Of a stretch of DNA of 64,000 bases, positions 8,244-17,490 are shown piece after piece. How positions within the stretch are numbered: the first letter of the stretch is position 1; each line of letters opens with the position of its first letter. The notes below the pieces were generated by a model. That model was not told the DNA's origin. It made no database searches and saw nothing but the letters and a program-made list of their open reading frames with translations. The DNA comes from Cellulomonas cellasea (lineage in GTDB: Bacteria; Actinomycetota; Actinomycetes; Actinomycetales; Cellulomonadaceae), in assembly GCF_006538745.1 (NCBI RefSeq), contig NZ_BJLR01000033.1, positions 1-64,000 of the forward strand, written 5' to 3'. The translations under genes were made by a program, and so were the position numbers.

Positions 8244-9086
8244 TCACCGCTCGGCGGCGGCGTCCGCCCGGCGTGCGAGGCGCTCGAGCGCCTCGGCGAC
8301 GAGCGCGGGCTGCTCGACCGCGCTCAGGTGCCCCGCGCCCGGCACGACGACGAGCTCGGCGTGCGGCGCCGCGGCGCGCAGCCGCTCGGCGTCCGCGAGC
8401 GGCGTGACGGTGTCCTCGTCGCCGACGAGCACGAGCACCGGGCCGGCGAAGGCCGCCAGCGCGGCGCCGCGCTCGGGACGGGCCGCCATCGCCCGCTGCG
8501 ACCACGCGACGCCGGCGGGCGGCTGCTCCCCCACCCACGTGGCGACGCGGTCGACGACGTCGGGGCGGCCGGCGAGCGTCGTCGCGCCGAGCACCGCGCG
8601 CGCCATCGGGCGCACCTCGTCGACCGTCGAGGACGCCTCGACCGCCGCGGCGACCCGGAGCCGGTTCGCGCGCGCCTCGTCGGGGTCCGCGGTCGCGCGG
8701 GTGTCGAGCAGCCCCAGCCCCGCGACGAGCCCGGGGTGCCGCTCGACGAGCGCGAGCGCGACGTAGCCGCCCATCGACAGCCCTGCCACGACGGCCCGGG
8801 CGACGCCGACCTCGGACAGCGACGCCGCGACGGCGTCCGCCACGGCCTCGAGCGACGGCTCAGCGGGCGTGAGCCCGGCCGCGGCGCCGTGACCCGGCAA
8901 GTCGAGCGCGAGCACCGGGCGGTCGGCCGGGAGCGCCGCGGCGACCTCGTCCCACATCCGGGCGTCGAACGGGAAGGCGTGCAGGAGCACGACGGGCAGC
9001 GCGGCGTGGTGGTGCGCGCGCCCGGTGCCGTCGGCGTACGTGCGCACCGGCAGCACCAGGTCGGCGGGGTCGGGCGCGGTGCTCAT
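8244..9086 (-). CDS. Alpha/beta hydrolase
   Basis: The 280-residue protein has the complete alpha/beta-hydrolase layout: an HAFPFD oxyanion-hole region (about 36-41), nucleophile elbow GLSMGG with Ser104, an acid in LVGDEDTVTP, and the catalytic His in GAGHLS near the C-terminus. The sequence resembles small esterase/3-oxoadipate enol-lactonase-like hydrolases, but nothing fixes a substrate. It is probably cytoplasmic because no signal peptide is present. Its ATG overlaps the stop of the upstream hydrolase gene by 4 nt (9083-9086), so the two hydrolases are translationally coupled. Confidence 0.85.
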   Translation of the reverse strand: MSTAPDPADLVLPVRTYADGTGRAHHHAALPVVLLHAFPFDARMWDEVAAALPADRPVLALDLPGHGAAAGLTPAEPSLEAVADAVAASLSEVGVARAVVAGLSMGGYVALALVERHPGLVAGLGLLDTRATADPDEARANRLRVAAAVEASSTVDEVRPMARAVLGATTLAGRPDVVDRVATWVGEQPPAGVAWSQRAMAARPERGAALAAFAGPVLVLVGDEDTVTPLADAERLRAAAPHAELVVVPGAGHLSAVEQPALVAEALERLARRADAAAER

Positions 9087-9877
9087 GCGGTCTCCTGCCT
9101 CTCGGCGGTCGTGCTCTCGCCGCGCCACGTGGTGGGCAGCGGGACGGGGACGTCGGGCAGCACGTGGCCCACGATCTCGTCGAGCACGCGGCGGACCGCC
9201 GGCTCGCCGACCCACAGGTGCTTCGCGCCGTCGACCCTGATGACCTCGGCGTGCCGGACGCGCGCGAACCGCTGCCGGGCCTCGGGCGGGCGCAGGTAGT
9301 CGTCGAGCTCGGGGACGAGCACGACGAGGGGCTTGCCGAACGCGTCCCACGCGTCGAGGTCCGCGTCCGTCGCGCGGTGCAGCGGCGGGGACAGCAGGAT
9401 CGCGCCCTCGATCGAGGGGTCGCGGCCGTGCATGAGGGCGAGCTCGGTGCCGAAGGACCATCCGACGAGCCAGCGCCGCGGCAGGTCGTGGAACTCGGCG
9501 TGCTCGATCGCGGCGTGCACGTCGAACTGCTCGCCGGCACCCCCGTCGAACGCGCCCTGGCTCGTGCCGCGCGGGCTGGTCGTGCCGCGCGTGTTGAACC
9601 GCAGGACCGCGAGCCCGGCGAGCGCGGGCAGCCGCCAGGACGCCTTGCGCAGCACGTGCGAGTCCATGTAGCCGCCGTGCGTCGGCAGCGGGTGCAGCGT
9701 CACGAGGGTCGCGGCCGGCGTGAGCGGGCTGCCGTCGTCGGCGGCCGGACGGGCGAGCTCGCCGACGAGCGTGAGCCCGTCGGCCGTGTGCAGCTCGATG
9801 TCCTCGCGGTGCGCCGGCAGGACGGTCAGCGCGCGGATCGGAGTCGGTTCGCCGGTGCCGGCGTCGTCGGTGCTCAT
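9083..9877 (-). CDS. Alpha/beta hydrolase (second of a coupled pair)
   Basis: The 264-residue protein carries an HPLPTHGG oxyanion segment (about 62-69), an FNTRGTTSPRG stretch, nucleophile elbow GWSFG (Ser141) and a C-terminal GAKHLW with the catalytic His. The FNTRG and GWSFG signatures are typical of the YcjY/DLH-like hydrolase group that is often annotated only as alpha/beta hydrolase. It is cytoplasmic by sequence. The downstream hydrolase overlaps it (ATGA). The HAD phosphatase gene stop is 31 nt upstream, so all could share a transcript. The substrate is unknown. Confidence 0.85.
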   Translation of the reverse strand: MSTDDAGTGEPTPIRALTVLPAHREDIELHTADGLTLVGELARPAADDGSPLTPAATLVTLHPLPTHGGYMDSHVLRKASWRLPALAGLAVLRFNTRGTTSPRGTSQGAFDGGAGEQFDVHAAIEHAEFHDLPRRWLVGWSFGTELALMHGRDPSIEGAILLSPPLHRATDADLDAWDAFGKPLVVLVPELDDYLRPPEARQRFARVRHAEVIRVDGAKHLWVGEPAVRRVLDEIVGHVLPDVPVPLPTTWRGESTTAERQETA

Positions 9878-9908
9878 CGCCCCCGAGACTAGCCGCGCGC
9901 GCCGGGCG

Positions 9909-10754
9909 TCAGCGCGCCGAGGCGGCCTGCCCGCGACCCTCGTCGAGCAGCCCGAGCGCGCCCTCGAGCTGCTCGGCGACGCCGTCGTCGTCGTTGGTCG
10001 CGCACCGGCGGTCGGCCGCCCCCGCGACGTCGGGGTGCGCGTTCCCGACCGCGAAGGACACGCCCGCCCACGCGAGCATCGGCAGGTCGTTCGGGGCGTC
10101 GCCGAACGCCCACACGTCGTCCGGCCCGAGCCCGCGCTGCTCGGCCCACGTCGCGAGCGTCGAGGCCTTCGTCACGCCGGGCCCGGTCACCTCGGCGAGC
10201 CCGACCGCGCCCGAGTCGGCGAGCACGGCGTCGGGCCCGAGCACCGCGGCCACGTCGCGCAGGAACGCCCCGGGGTCCCCGCCGGGGCGGCGGGCGAGGA
10301 GCTTGTAGGTCGCGTCGTCGAGCGCGGCCTCGAGCCGGTCGACGACCGGGGCGCCGACCGGGAGCGGGTGGGGGCCGACGAACCCCTGCTCGGCCAGGAT
10401 GCCCGCGCGGCGCTCGACCGCGAACCGGGTGCCGGGGAGCCGGTCCCGCACGCGCGCGACGAGCGTCGAGACCACCCCGCGGTCCATCGCGCGCTCCGCG
10501 AGCACGACGTCCGCCCGCACGTCGACCACCGCCGCGCCGTTCGCGCAGATGGCGACGCCGTGGCGGCCGACGACGTCGCGCACGTCGTGCAGCCAGCGCG
10601 GCGGCCGGGCGGTGACGAACACGACCTCGATGCCGGCGCGCTCGGCGGCGAGCAGCGCGGCGCGGGTGCGCGGCGAGACGGTGCCGTCGCTGCGCAGGAG
10701 CGTGCCGTCGAGGTCGGTCGCGACGAGGCGGGGGGCCCGCAGGTGGGACGGCAT
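9909..10754 (-). CDS. HAD-superfamily phosphatase (Cof type)
   Basis: The 281-residue protein has HAD motif I DLDGTLL (Asp14 and Asp16), a Cof-type cap domain in the middle, and C-terminal GDAPNDLPML with the metal-binding Asp residues, followed by VGNAHPDV. This order is diagnostic of the Cof/IIB subfamily, which dephosphorylates sugar phosphates, nucleotides or flavin precursors in the cytoplasm. The exact substrate cannot be read from sequence. It lies 9 nt from the end of the zinc-ribbon gene and 31 nt before the hydrolase pair, all on the same strand. Confidence 0.9.
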   Translation of the reverse strand: MPSHLRAPRLVATDLDGTLLRSDGTVSPRTRAALLAAERAGIEVVFVTARPPRWLHDVRDVVGRHGVAICANGAAVVDVRADVVLAERAMDRGVVSTLVARVRDRLPGTRFAVERRAGILAEQGFVGPHPLPVGAPVVDRLEAALDDATYKLLARRPGGDPGAFLRDVAAVLGPDAVLADSGAVGLAEVTGPGVTKASTLATWAEQRGLGPDDVWAFGDAPNDLPMLAWAGVSFAVGNAHPDVAGAADRRCATNDDDGVAEQLEGALGLLDEGRGQAASAR

Positions 10755-10763
10755 GGGCCGAGG

Positions 10764-11072
10764 CTAACGAGCCGGGCGGCGGCGGGTGCGCGCCGACCAG
10801 CACGCGGAGTGCCAGTGCCGGCGGTCCGCGAGCGCGGCGTCCGCGCCGAACAAATGGTCGCTCGGCCACGCGACGACGTGCGCGACGCCCGGTCCGACGA
10901 GCTGGTCGCAGCCGGGGCAGCGGTAGCTGCGCTCCGAGGCGCCGACGCGCTGCACCGTCCACTCGCCGTCGGGGCCGGACTCGGTCGACCGTCCGCCGCG
11001 CACGCGGTCGAGGTCGAGCGGCTCGACGGGCGCGCCGTACGGGCGCTTCGTCGAGCGTCGTCCCTTCGGCAC
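10764..11072 (-). CDS. Small zinc-ribbon-like protein
   Basis: The 102-residue protein has a basic N-terminus (PKGRRSTKRPYG) and a CPGC pair (about 61-64) followed by an RHWHSACW segment (about 88-95). These Cys and His residues could form a single zinc site. It has no membrane segment. Similar short proteins are frequent in actinobacteria and are often mislabelled ATP/GTP-binding; no nucleotide-binding motif is visible here. The GTG start at 11072 is used because the nearby ATG is out of frame. It is the first gene of the HAD/hydrolase group. The function is unknown. Confidence 0.7.
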   Translation of the reverse strand: MPKGRRSTKRPYGAPVEPLDLDRVRGGRSTESGPDGEWTVQRVGASERSYRCPGCDQLVGPGVAHVVAWPSDHLFGADAALADRRHWHSACWSARTRRRPAR

Positions 11073-11126
11073 GGACCCATTCTCTCGTAGCGGACTCGCC
11101 CCTCGCGCGCTCGGTGGGGTGCCGGA

Positions 11127-11171
11127 CGACGAACGCGCACCGGGCCGTGGCGGTCCGGTGCGCGTTCGTCG
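11127..11171. terminator. Strong stem-loop behind the GH1 gene
   Basis: A perfect 17-bp stem (11127-11143 with 11155-11171) encloses an 11-nt loop. It begins 36 nt past the GH1 stop on the minus strand and lies upstream of the next minus-strand gene, so it should end the GH1 transcript and insulate the neighbour. No U-tract follows. Confidence 0.8.
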
Positions 11172-11206
11172 GTGCCGGGGGTTCGTCGGGCGACCGCCCT
11201 CGGCGG

Positions 11207-12658
11207 TCAGGTCAGGTCGGCCGCGGACTCGATCGTCGGGATCGTGTTCGTGCGGACGAGCTCGGCGTACCAGTACGACGAGTCCTTGCGGGTGCGCACG
11301 AGCGTGTCGTAGTCGACGTGCACGATGCCGAAGCGGCGGTCGTAGCCGTACGCCCACTCGAAGTTGTCCATGAGCGACCACACGAAGTAGCCGCGCACGT
11401 CCACGCCCTTGTCGATCGCGTCGCCGACGGCGTCGATGTGGTCGTGCAGGTAGGTCACGCGGTCGACGTCGTGGACGCGGCCGTCCTCGGCGACGGTGTC
11501 GTAGAACGCGGCGCCGTTCTCGGTGACCGCGAGCGGCACCTCGGGGTAGCGCGTGTGCACGTCGACGAGGAGCTCGGTCAGGCCCTCGGGCTCGATGTTC
11601 CAGCCCATCGCCGTGTACGGGCCGGGCTGCGGGAGCCACTCGACGTCGTCGGCGGCCGGCCACGCGCTCACGGGCGAGGACTTGTGGCCGTCGGGGCCGG
11701 GCGTGCCGTCGCCGGGGACGTACTCGCCCTCGCGCTTCTTCACGAGGCCCGTCGAGTAGTAGTTGATGCCGAGGACGCTGAGCGGGACCTGGCAGAGCTC
11801 GGCGTCGCCGTCGTGCACGAACGACCAGTCGGTGACCGAGGCCGTGTCCGCGAGGAGCTCCTCGGGGTAGCGGCCCTCGAGCACGGGCTGCAGGAAGATC
11901 TCGTTCGCGAGGTTGTCGATGCGGCGCTTGGCGTCGACGTCCTCGGGCGCGGTGCTCGCGGCGCGCGTCACGTGCAGGTTGAGCGTGATCGACAGCTTCG
12001 CGTCGGGCAGGACCTCGCGGATCGCGCGGCCACCGAGGCCGTGCGCGAGGTTGAGGTGGTGCGCCGCGGCGAGCGAGTCCGCGTGGCTGTTGCGGCCCGG
12101 GGCGTGCACGCCGGACGCGTAGCCGAGGTAGGCCGAGCACCACGGCTCGTTGAACGTGGTCCAGATCTCGACGCGGTCCCCGAGCACCTCGGCGACCTTG
12201 CGCGCGTAGTCCGCGAACCGGTACGCCGTGTCGCGGTTGGGCCAGCCGCCCGCGTCCTCGAGCGGCTGCGGGAGGTCCCAGTGGTAGAGCGTGACCACGG
12301 GGGCGATGTCGGCGCCGCGCAGCTGGTCGACGAGCCGGGAGTAGAAGTCGAGGCCCTTCGGGTTGAACGCGCCCGAGCCGGTCGGCTGCACGCGCGGCCA
12401 CGCGATCGAGAACCGGTACGCGTGCAGGCCGAGGTCCTTCATGAGGGCGACGTCCTCGTCGACCCGGTGGTAGTGGTCGGCCGCGACGGCGCCCGTGTCC
12501 CCGTTGAGGGTCTTGCCGGGCGTGCCGGAGAACGTGTCCCAGATCGACGGCCCGCGGCCGTCCTCGGTCACGGCGCCCTCGATCTGGTAGGACGCCGTGG
12601 CGCTCCCCCAGAGGAAGTCGGCGGGGAACGTGCGACCGGAGGCGCGCGAGCTCGTCAT
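11207..12658 (-). CDS. GH1 beta-glucosidase
   Basis: The 483-residue enzyme is a single full-length GH1 domain. It starts with [19 protein letters not shown], has acid/base Glu171 in TFNEPW and nucleophile Glu380 in VTENG, and ends with the [12 protein letters not shown] substrate-binding region. GH1 enzymes retain configuration while releasing terminal beta-glucose (or galactose/fucose) from oligosaccharides. No signal peptide is present, so it acts inside the cell on imported sugars. The ATG at 12658 is preceded by AAGGA about 10 nt upstream and begins at the conserved domain edge. It is its own transcription unit with an operator-like palindrome 98 bp upstream and a strong terminator downstream. 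Confidence 0.93.
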   Translation of the reverse strand: MTSSRASGRTFPADFLWGSATASYQIEGAVTEDGRGPSIWDTFSGTPGKTLNGDTGAVAADHYHRVDEDVALMKDLGLHAYRFSIAWPRVQPTGSGAFNPKGLDFYSRLVDQLRGADIAPVVTLYHWDLPQPLEDAGGWPNRDTAYRFADYARKVAEVLGDRVEIWTTFNEPWCSAYLGYASGVHAPGRNSHADSLAAAHHLNLAHGLGGRAIREVLPDAKLSITLNLHVTRAASTAPEDVDAKRRIDNLANEIFLQPVLEGRYPEELLADTASVTDWSFVHDGDAELCQVPLSVLGINYYSTGLVKKREGEYVPGDGTPGPDGHKSSPVSAWPAADDVEWLPQPGPYTAMGWNIEPEGLTELLVDVHTRYPEVPLAVTENGAAFYDTVAEDGRVHDVDRVTYLHDHIDAVGDAIDKGVDVRGYFVWSLMDNFEWAYGYDRRFGIVHVDYDTLVRTRKDSSYWYAELVRTNTIPTIESAADLT

Positions 12659-12755
12659 CGGGAGTCCTTCGGGGTGAGGGGTACCTGCGGTGCAGGTCGT
12701 GCGGTGGTGGTGGGGCCGGCGGCGGCGCTGGTGAGGCGCTCGCGCGGCCCGGACA

Positions 12756-12772
12756 CGTATCGAATCGATACG
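12756..12772. promoter_or_regulatory. LacI-type operator candidate before GH1
   Basis: CGTATCGAATCGATACG is a perfect 17-bp odd palindrome 98 bp upstream of the GH1 start. It shares the TCGAA/TTCGA half-site logic with the other palindromes in this locus but differs in spacing, so it may bind the local LacI protein weakly or a different family member. Confidence 0.6.
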
Positions 12773-12839
12773 ATACACGGAGCGCACCCCGCCGAGAACG
12801 CCTCGACGGGGTGAGTCTCCGGGCGGCCGCGGATGCGGC

Positions 12840-15119
12840 TCAGACCTCCAGGTCGACGCGCGTCGCCCCGGCGGCCGCCGCGACGGGCTCGCGACCGGCC
12901 AGCTGGACGGACCACGGCGCCCTCGTGCCCGCCGCCTCGACGTGCACGCCCGACCCGTCCCGCGTCACCGTGAACGTCGCACCCGGTGCGCCGTCCGGCC
13001 CGGGGACGTGCGTGACCGAGCGGTGCCCGTCCGGGATCTCGAAGAGCCGCAGCGTGACGCCGTCGGCGTAGTCGTAGTCGGGGCGGTCCGTGCGCGCACC
13101 GACCGGGAGCACCGTCCCGGGACGCACGAGCAGCGGGAGCGAGTCGTACCCGTGCCGCTCGCGCACCCAGCGTGGGCCGGTGACGGTCTCGCCGGTCAGC
13201 AGGTGCGTCCACGTCCCCTCGGGGACGTACACCTCGACGTCGCCCTCGGCGTTGAACACCGGGGCCACGAGCAGGCTGTCGCCGAGCATGTATTGCGTGT
13301 CGACGGTCGCAGCGCCCCGGTCGTCCGGGAACTCGAGCACCATCGGGCGCATCACCGGCACGCCCTCCTCGTGCGCCTGGGCGCCGATGCGGGCGAGGTA
13401 CGGCATGAGCGAGAGCTTGAGGCGCGTGAAGTGGCGCGTCACGTCGACGGCCTCGTCGTCGAACGCCCACGGCACGCGGTAGGAGTCCGACCCGTGCAGG
13501 CGGCTGTGCGAGGACAGCAGGCCGAACGCGAGCCAGCGCTTGAAGACCGCGGCGTCCGGGATCCCCTCGAAGCCCCCGATGTCGTGGCTCCAGAAGCCGA
13601 AGCCCGAGAGCGCGAGCGAGAGACCGCCGCGCAGCGACTCGGCCATCGAGACGAACGTCGACTCGCAGTCCCCGCCCCAGTGCACCGGGAACTGCTGCCC
13701 GCCGACGGTCGCGGACCGCGCGAACAGCACGGCCTCGCCCTCGCCCTTCTCCTCCTCGAGGAGCTCGAAGACGGCCTTGTTGTACAGGTGCGTGTAGTAG
13801 TTGTGCATGCCCTGCGGGTCGGACCCGTCGTGCCAGACGACGTCCGTGGGGATGCGCTCGCCGAAGTCGGTCTTGAACGCGTCGACGCCCTGGTCGAGCA
13901 GGACGCGCAGCTTGCTCTGGTACCAGGCTGTCGCCTCGGGGTTCGTGAAGTCGACGAGCGCCATGCCGGCCTGCCACAGGTTCCACTGCCACACCGACCC
14001 GTCCGGGTTCTTCACGAGGTAGCCGCGCTCGCGGCCCTCCGCGAACAGCTCCGAGCGCTGGGCGATGTACGGGTTGATCCAGACGCAGATCTTCAGGCCC
14101 TTGGCCTTGAGGCGCGCGAGCATCGCCTCCGGGTCCGGGAACGTCGCCGGGTCCCACACGAAGTCGCACCAGTGGAACTGGCGCATCCAGAAGCAGTCGA
14201 AGTGGAACACCGAGAGCGGCAGCTCGCGCTCGGCCATCCCGTCGATGAAGCTCGTGACCGTCTTCTCGTCGTAGTCGGTCGTGAACGACGTCGACAGCCA
14301 CAGCCCGTAGGACCACTCGGGCACGCGCGCGGGACGGCCCGTGAGCGCGGTGAGCTTGCGCAGCACGTCCTTGGGCGTCGGGCCGTAGATGACGTAGTAG
14401 CGCAGAGACTGGCCCTCGACGCTGAACTGCGCGCGCGAGACGACCTCGGTGCCGACCTCGAACGAGACGCGCTCGGGCTGGTCGACGAGCACGCCGTAGC
14501 CCGCGTCCGTGAGGTAGAACGGCACGTTCTTGTACGCCTGGTCGCTCGCGGTGCCGCCGTCGGCGTTCCAGATGTCGACGGTCTGGCCGTTCTTCACGAG
14601 CGCGCCGAAGCGCTCGCCGAGGCCGTACACGTGCTCCCCCACCCCGAGCGCGAGCTGCTCGCGCACGAAGTGCCGGCCCTCGGCGTCGGTGATGACGCCG
14701 ATGCTGCGCGGCGTCGACGCGGTCAGGGTGCGGCCGCCCGCGAGGAAGTCGAACCCCCACTCGCCCTCGGTCGCGACGCGCACGGTGAGCGCCCCCGACC
14801 GGAGCGTCGCGACCGGCTCGCCCGTGAGCTCCGGGCCGGCGACCTTGACGTCGGCGACGGAGCGCGCGAGCTCGAACTCGGGACCGCGGTTCAGCCCGCC
14901 CTGGAAGTGCGTGATTGTCACGCCGACCACGTCGTCCATCGGCGAGTCGAACGCCACCGTGATGAGCGGGCGGTTGAGCGTGTCGCCGCGCTTCTCGAGG
15001 GGCCCGGTCGCGGCGTAGACGGTGAGGCTCTCGTCGCCGGTGACGACGTCGTCGACCGCCTGCGGGCGCAGGATCGTGACCCCGGGCAGGACCTGCCAGT
15101 AGCCGTCGGTGAACTTCAT
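12840..15119 (-). CDS. yicI: GH31 alpha-xylosidase (YicI type)
   Basis: The 759-residue protein has a GH31 N-terminal beta-sandwich, the (beta/alpha)8 catalytic barrel and C-terminal beta domains. The nucleophile segment KTDFGERIP (Asp418) and the acid/base segment HWGGDC (Asp484) match E. coli YicI closely, as do [14 protein letters not shown] and [10 protein letters not shown]. YicI releases alpha-linked xylose from isoprimeverose and xyloglucan-type oligosaccharides. There is no signal peptide, so the site of action is cytoplasmic. The ATG overlaps the stop of the GH42 gene (ATGA, 15116-15119), so galactosidase and xylosidase are translationally coupled. Substrate preference between alpha-xyloside and alpha-glucoside is inferred from the motifs; confidence in the subfamily is high. 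Confidence 0.92.
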   Translation of the reverse strand: MKFTDGYWQVLPGVTILRPQAVDDVVTGDESLTVYAATGPLEKRGDTLNRPLITVAFDSPMDDVVGVTITHFQGGLNRGPEFELARSVADVKVAGPELTGEPVATLRSGALTVRVATEGEWGFDFLAGGRTLTASTPRSIGVITDAEGRHFVREQLALGVGEHVYGLGERFGALVKNGQTVDIWNADGGTASDQAYKNVPFYLTDAGYGVLVDQPERVSFEVGTEVVSRAQFSVEGQSLRYYVIYGPTPKDVLRKLTALTGRPARVPEWSYGLWLSTSFTTDYDEKTVTSFIDGMAERELPLSVFHFDCFWMRQFHWCDFVWDPATFPDPEAMLARLKAKGLKICVWINPYIAQRSELFAEGRERGYLVKNPDGSVWQWNLWQAGMALVDFTNPEATAWYQSKLRVLLDQGVDAFKTDFGERIPTDVVWHDGSDPQGMHNYYTHLYNKAVFELLEEEKGEGEAVLFARSATVGGQQFPVHWGGDCESTFVSMAESLRGGLSLALSGFGFWSHDIGGFEGIPDAAVFKRWLAFGLLSSHSRLHGSDSYRVPWAFDDEAVDVTRHFTRLKLSLMPYLARIGAQAHEEGVPVMRPMVLEFPDDRGAATVDTQYMLGDSLLVAPVFNAEGDVEVYVPEGTWTHLLTGETVTGPRWVRERHGYDSLPLLVRPGTVLPVGARTDRPDYDYADGVTLRLFEIPDGHRSVTHVPGPDGAPGATFTVTRDGSGVHVEAAGTRAPWSVQLAGREPVAAAAGATRVDLEV

Positions 15120-17191
15120 GAGGTCCTCTCGATCAGGGCGACGGCGTCCTCGGCTTCGAGGTGGACCGTGCCCGTGGTGTCGGTTCCGGAGAGCAGGTCG
15201 TGGTGGGTGCCCGCGAGCGCGAGCTCGTGGGCGACGGTCGAGGTGTTGAGCAGGACGAGGACGTCGCCGCGGCGCACGGCCTCGACGCCCTCGGGCAGCG
15301 GGCCGCCACCGGGGACGACGCCCTCGACGCCGGCGGCACGGGCCGCCCGGGCGAGCACGTCGTCGAGCACCGCGCGGGGCGGGACGGTCGCGACGTACGA
15401 GGTCTCGCCGCTGCGGGCGGTGCCCGACGGGCCGGTGGCGCTCGCGACCGGCGAGGAGCCGGCGGCCCGGTGCCGGACGACCGCGGGGCACCCGTCGAGG
15501 TCGGCTCCCGCGAACGTCGCGACCGCCTCGCCGCCGTCGAGCCGCAGCCGCTCGCCCCACACGGTCCCGGTGAAGTCGCCGAGCTCGGCGGACGTCACGC
15601 GCACGCCGTCGTCGGGCAGCGGGCAGAACTCCTCGCCCGAGGCGCCGACGAGGTCGGCGAACGGCACGGGGAAGCGCCCGGTCCGCACGTGCCCGTCGCG
15701 GTCGGCGACGCCCGAGAACGGCCCGAGCACGAGCACCCCGCCGCGCTCGACGACCCCGCGCAGGTTGCGCGCGTCGTCCTCGTCGACGAGGTACAGCTGC
15801 GGCGCGACCACGAGGTCGTAGCCGGCGAGGTCGCCGCCCGGGTGCACGACGTCGACCGCGACCCCGGCGCGCCACAGCGCCCGGTAGTACGCGAGCACCT
15901 GGGGCAGCACCCGCAGCCGGTCGCTCGGCTGCGCGCGCTCCTCGGCGGCCCACCAGCTCGACCAGTCGAAGACGAGCGCGGTGCGCGCCTCGACCCGGGT
16001 CCCCGCGAGGCGGGCCAGCGACCGCAGCTCGGCGCCGTGCGCGCGGACCGCGCGGTGCAGCCGGGTGTCGGGGCCGGCGTGCGGCACGAGCGCCGAGTGG
16101 AACCGCTCCGCGCCGAACGTCGAGGCGCGCCACTGGAAGTAGCAGGAGCCGTCGGCCCCGCGGGCGACCGCACGCAGCGAGTCGAGCCGGGCCTGCCGCG
16201 GCGACTTCGGGACGTTGTGCGGCCGCCAGTTGACCGCGCTCACGGCCTGCTCCATGAGCAGCCACGGCTCGCCGCCGCGCAGCGAGCGCATGAGGTCGTG
16301 GCTCAGCGACTGCAGCACGCGCGACTCGGGGTCCGCGGGGTCGCCGTAGGTGTCGTCGGCGACCACGTCGACCTCGGGCGCCCAGCGCCAGTAGTCGGTC
16401 GCGTGGTGGAAGCCCATGAAGTTCGTCGTGACGGGGGTCTGCGGCGCGTGCGCACGCACGAGGTCGCGCTGCTCGACGTACAGGGCGAGGAGCTGGTCGG
16501 ACGCGAAGCGCCGGTGGTCGAGCACCTGCGTCGGGTTGATCAGGTACGGCGCGGCGCGCGGCGGGACGACCTCGGACCAGTCGTCGTAGCGCTGGCTCCA
16601 GAACGTCGTGCCCCACGCCCGGTTGAGCTCGTCGACCGTGCCGTGGCGCCGCTCGAGCCAGGTCCGGAACCCCGCGGCGCACAGGTCGCACGAGCAGACC
16701 TGCCCGTACTCGTTGCCGACGTGCCACATCCGCACGGCCGGGTGCGCGGCGTACCGCTCGACCAGGACGCGGGCGATGTCGAGCGCGCGCTCGCGGTACA
16801 CGGGCGAGGACGGGCAGAAGTGGTTGCGGGACCCGTGGCTGAGCCGCACCCCGTCGGGCGTGACGGCGCGGGTCTCGGGCCAGCGCAGGCCGAGCCACGG
16901 GGGCGGCGACGCGGTGGGCGTCGCGAGGTCGACCGCGATCCCGCCGGCGTGCAGCAGGTCGAGGACGTCGTCGAGCCACCCCAGATCGTGCTCGCCGGGG
17001 CGGGGCTCGAGGGTCGCCCAGCTGAACACGCCGACCGTCACGAGGTTGACGCCGGCGGCCTGCATGAGCGCGACGTCCTCGTCCCAGACGTGGCGCGGCC
17101 ACTGCTCCGGGTTGTAGTCGCCGCCGTACAGCAGGCCCAGCTCGCCCGTGAGGGCGGCGAGGCCGGGCCGGGGCGGCGTCGGGCTGCTCAC
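15116..17191 (-). CDS. GH42 beta-galactosidase
   Basis: The 691-residue enzyme has the GH42 architecture: catalytic barrel (about 15-390), trimerisation-like domain (about 400-610) and a small C-terminal beta domain. Glu161 in HVGNEYG is the expected acid/base and Glu314 in LLMEQAVSAVNW the nucleophile. Cys126, Cys166, Cys168 and Cys171 form the zinc cluster seen in many GH42 enzymes. It removes terminal beta-galactose from oligosaccharides and has no signal peptide. The GTG at 17191 has GGAGG about 11 nt upstream and replaces a longer frame with no site. It is first in a two-gene operon with the GH31 gene, divergent from lacI, with an operator-like palindrome 73 bp upstream. Confidence 0.92.
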   Translation of the reverse strand: MSSPTPPRPGLAALTGELGLLYGGDYNPEQWPRHVWDEDVALMQAAGVNLVTVGVFSWATLEPRPGEHDLGWLDDVLDLLHAGGIAVDLATPTASPPPWLGLRWPETRAVTPDGVRLSHGSRNHFCPSSPVYRERALDIARVLVERYAAHPAVRMWHVGNEYGQVCSCDLCAAGFRTWLERRHGTVDELNRAWGTTFWSQRYDDWSEVVPPRAAPYLINPTQVLDHRRFASDQLLALYVEQRDLVRAHAPQTPVTTNFMGFHHATDYWRWAPEVDVVADDTYGDPADPESRVLQSLSHDLMRSLRGGEPWLLMEQAVSAVNWRPHNVPKSPRQARLDSLRAVARGADGSCYFQWRASTFGAERFHSALVPHAGPDTRLHRAVRAHGAELRSLARLAGTRVEARTALVFDWSSWWAAEERAQPSDRLRVLPQVLAYYRALWRAGVAVDVVHPGGDLAGYDLVVAPQLYLVDEDDARNLRGVVERGGVLVLGPFSGVADRDGHVRTGRFPVPFADLVGASGEEFCPLPDDGVRVTSAELGDFTGTVWGERLRLDGGEAVATFAGADLDGCPAVVRHRAAGSSPVASATGPSGTARSGETSYVATVPPRAVLDDVLARAARAAGVEGVVPGGGPLPEGVEAVRRGDVLVLLNTSTVAHELALAGTHHDLLSGTDTTGTVHLEAEDAVALIERTS

Positions 17192-17263
17192 GCGGGGAAC
17201 CTCCGGTCGTGGTGGGGAGAAAGGGACGACGTCGTGCGCACGATCCTGCACGAATAGCGATCG

Positions 17264-17277
17264 TCGAAGCGGTTCAA
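17264..17277. promoter_or_regulatory. LacI-type operator candidate before GH42-GH31
   Basis: TCGAAGCGGTTCAA is one base from the symmetric core found before the binding-protein gene (TCGAAGCGGTTCGA). It lies 73 bp upstream of the GH42 start, in the 299-bp divergent gap with lacI. Confidence 0.65.
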
Positions 17278-17352
17278 CACCGTAGCCGCGCGCTCGCGCG
17301 CCTGTCCAGGGACACAGGTGCCCTGGACGGTGAATATTGTGAGCGCGTCAAA

Positions 17353-17366
17353 TCGAAGCGCTTCCG
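17353..17366. promoter_or_regulatory. LacI-type operator candidate, lacI side
   Basis: TCGAAGCGCTTCCG contains the perfect 10-bp palindrome GAAGCGCTTC, a classical LacI/GalR-family core. It lies about 125 bp upstream of the lacI start and 89 bp from the GH42-side site, a spacing that would allow looping or autoregulation. Confidence 0.6.
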
Positions 17367-17414
17367 CAATGTTTCGATAACGCGTCGGAGCCCCGCACGC
17401 AGGCCTTCCGGCGC

Positions 17415-17420
17415 TAGGGT
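17415..17420 (+). promoter_or_regulatory. Possible -10 element of lacI
   Basis: TAGGGT fits the TAnnnT pattern about 70 nt before the lacI GTG. It lies downstream of the GAAGCGCTTC palindrome. No clear -35 is visible. Confidence 0.3.
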
Positions 17421-17490
17421 GAGCGACGACCGACCAGCCCCGTGCGGCGCGCGAGAAGCGACGTGCGCACGGACACGACAGGGGCACACC

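Noticed and set aside
15120-17102. An in-frame extension of the GH31 gene across the GH42 region (frame open to 17102)
   Set aside because: The extension is a shadow of the GH42 gene in another frame. GH31 homology starts at the ATG at 15119, which overlaps the GH42 stop.
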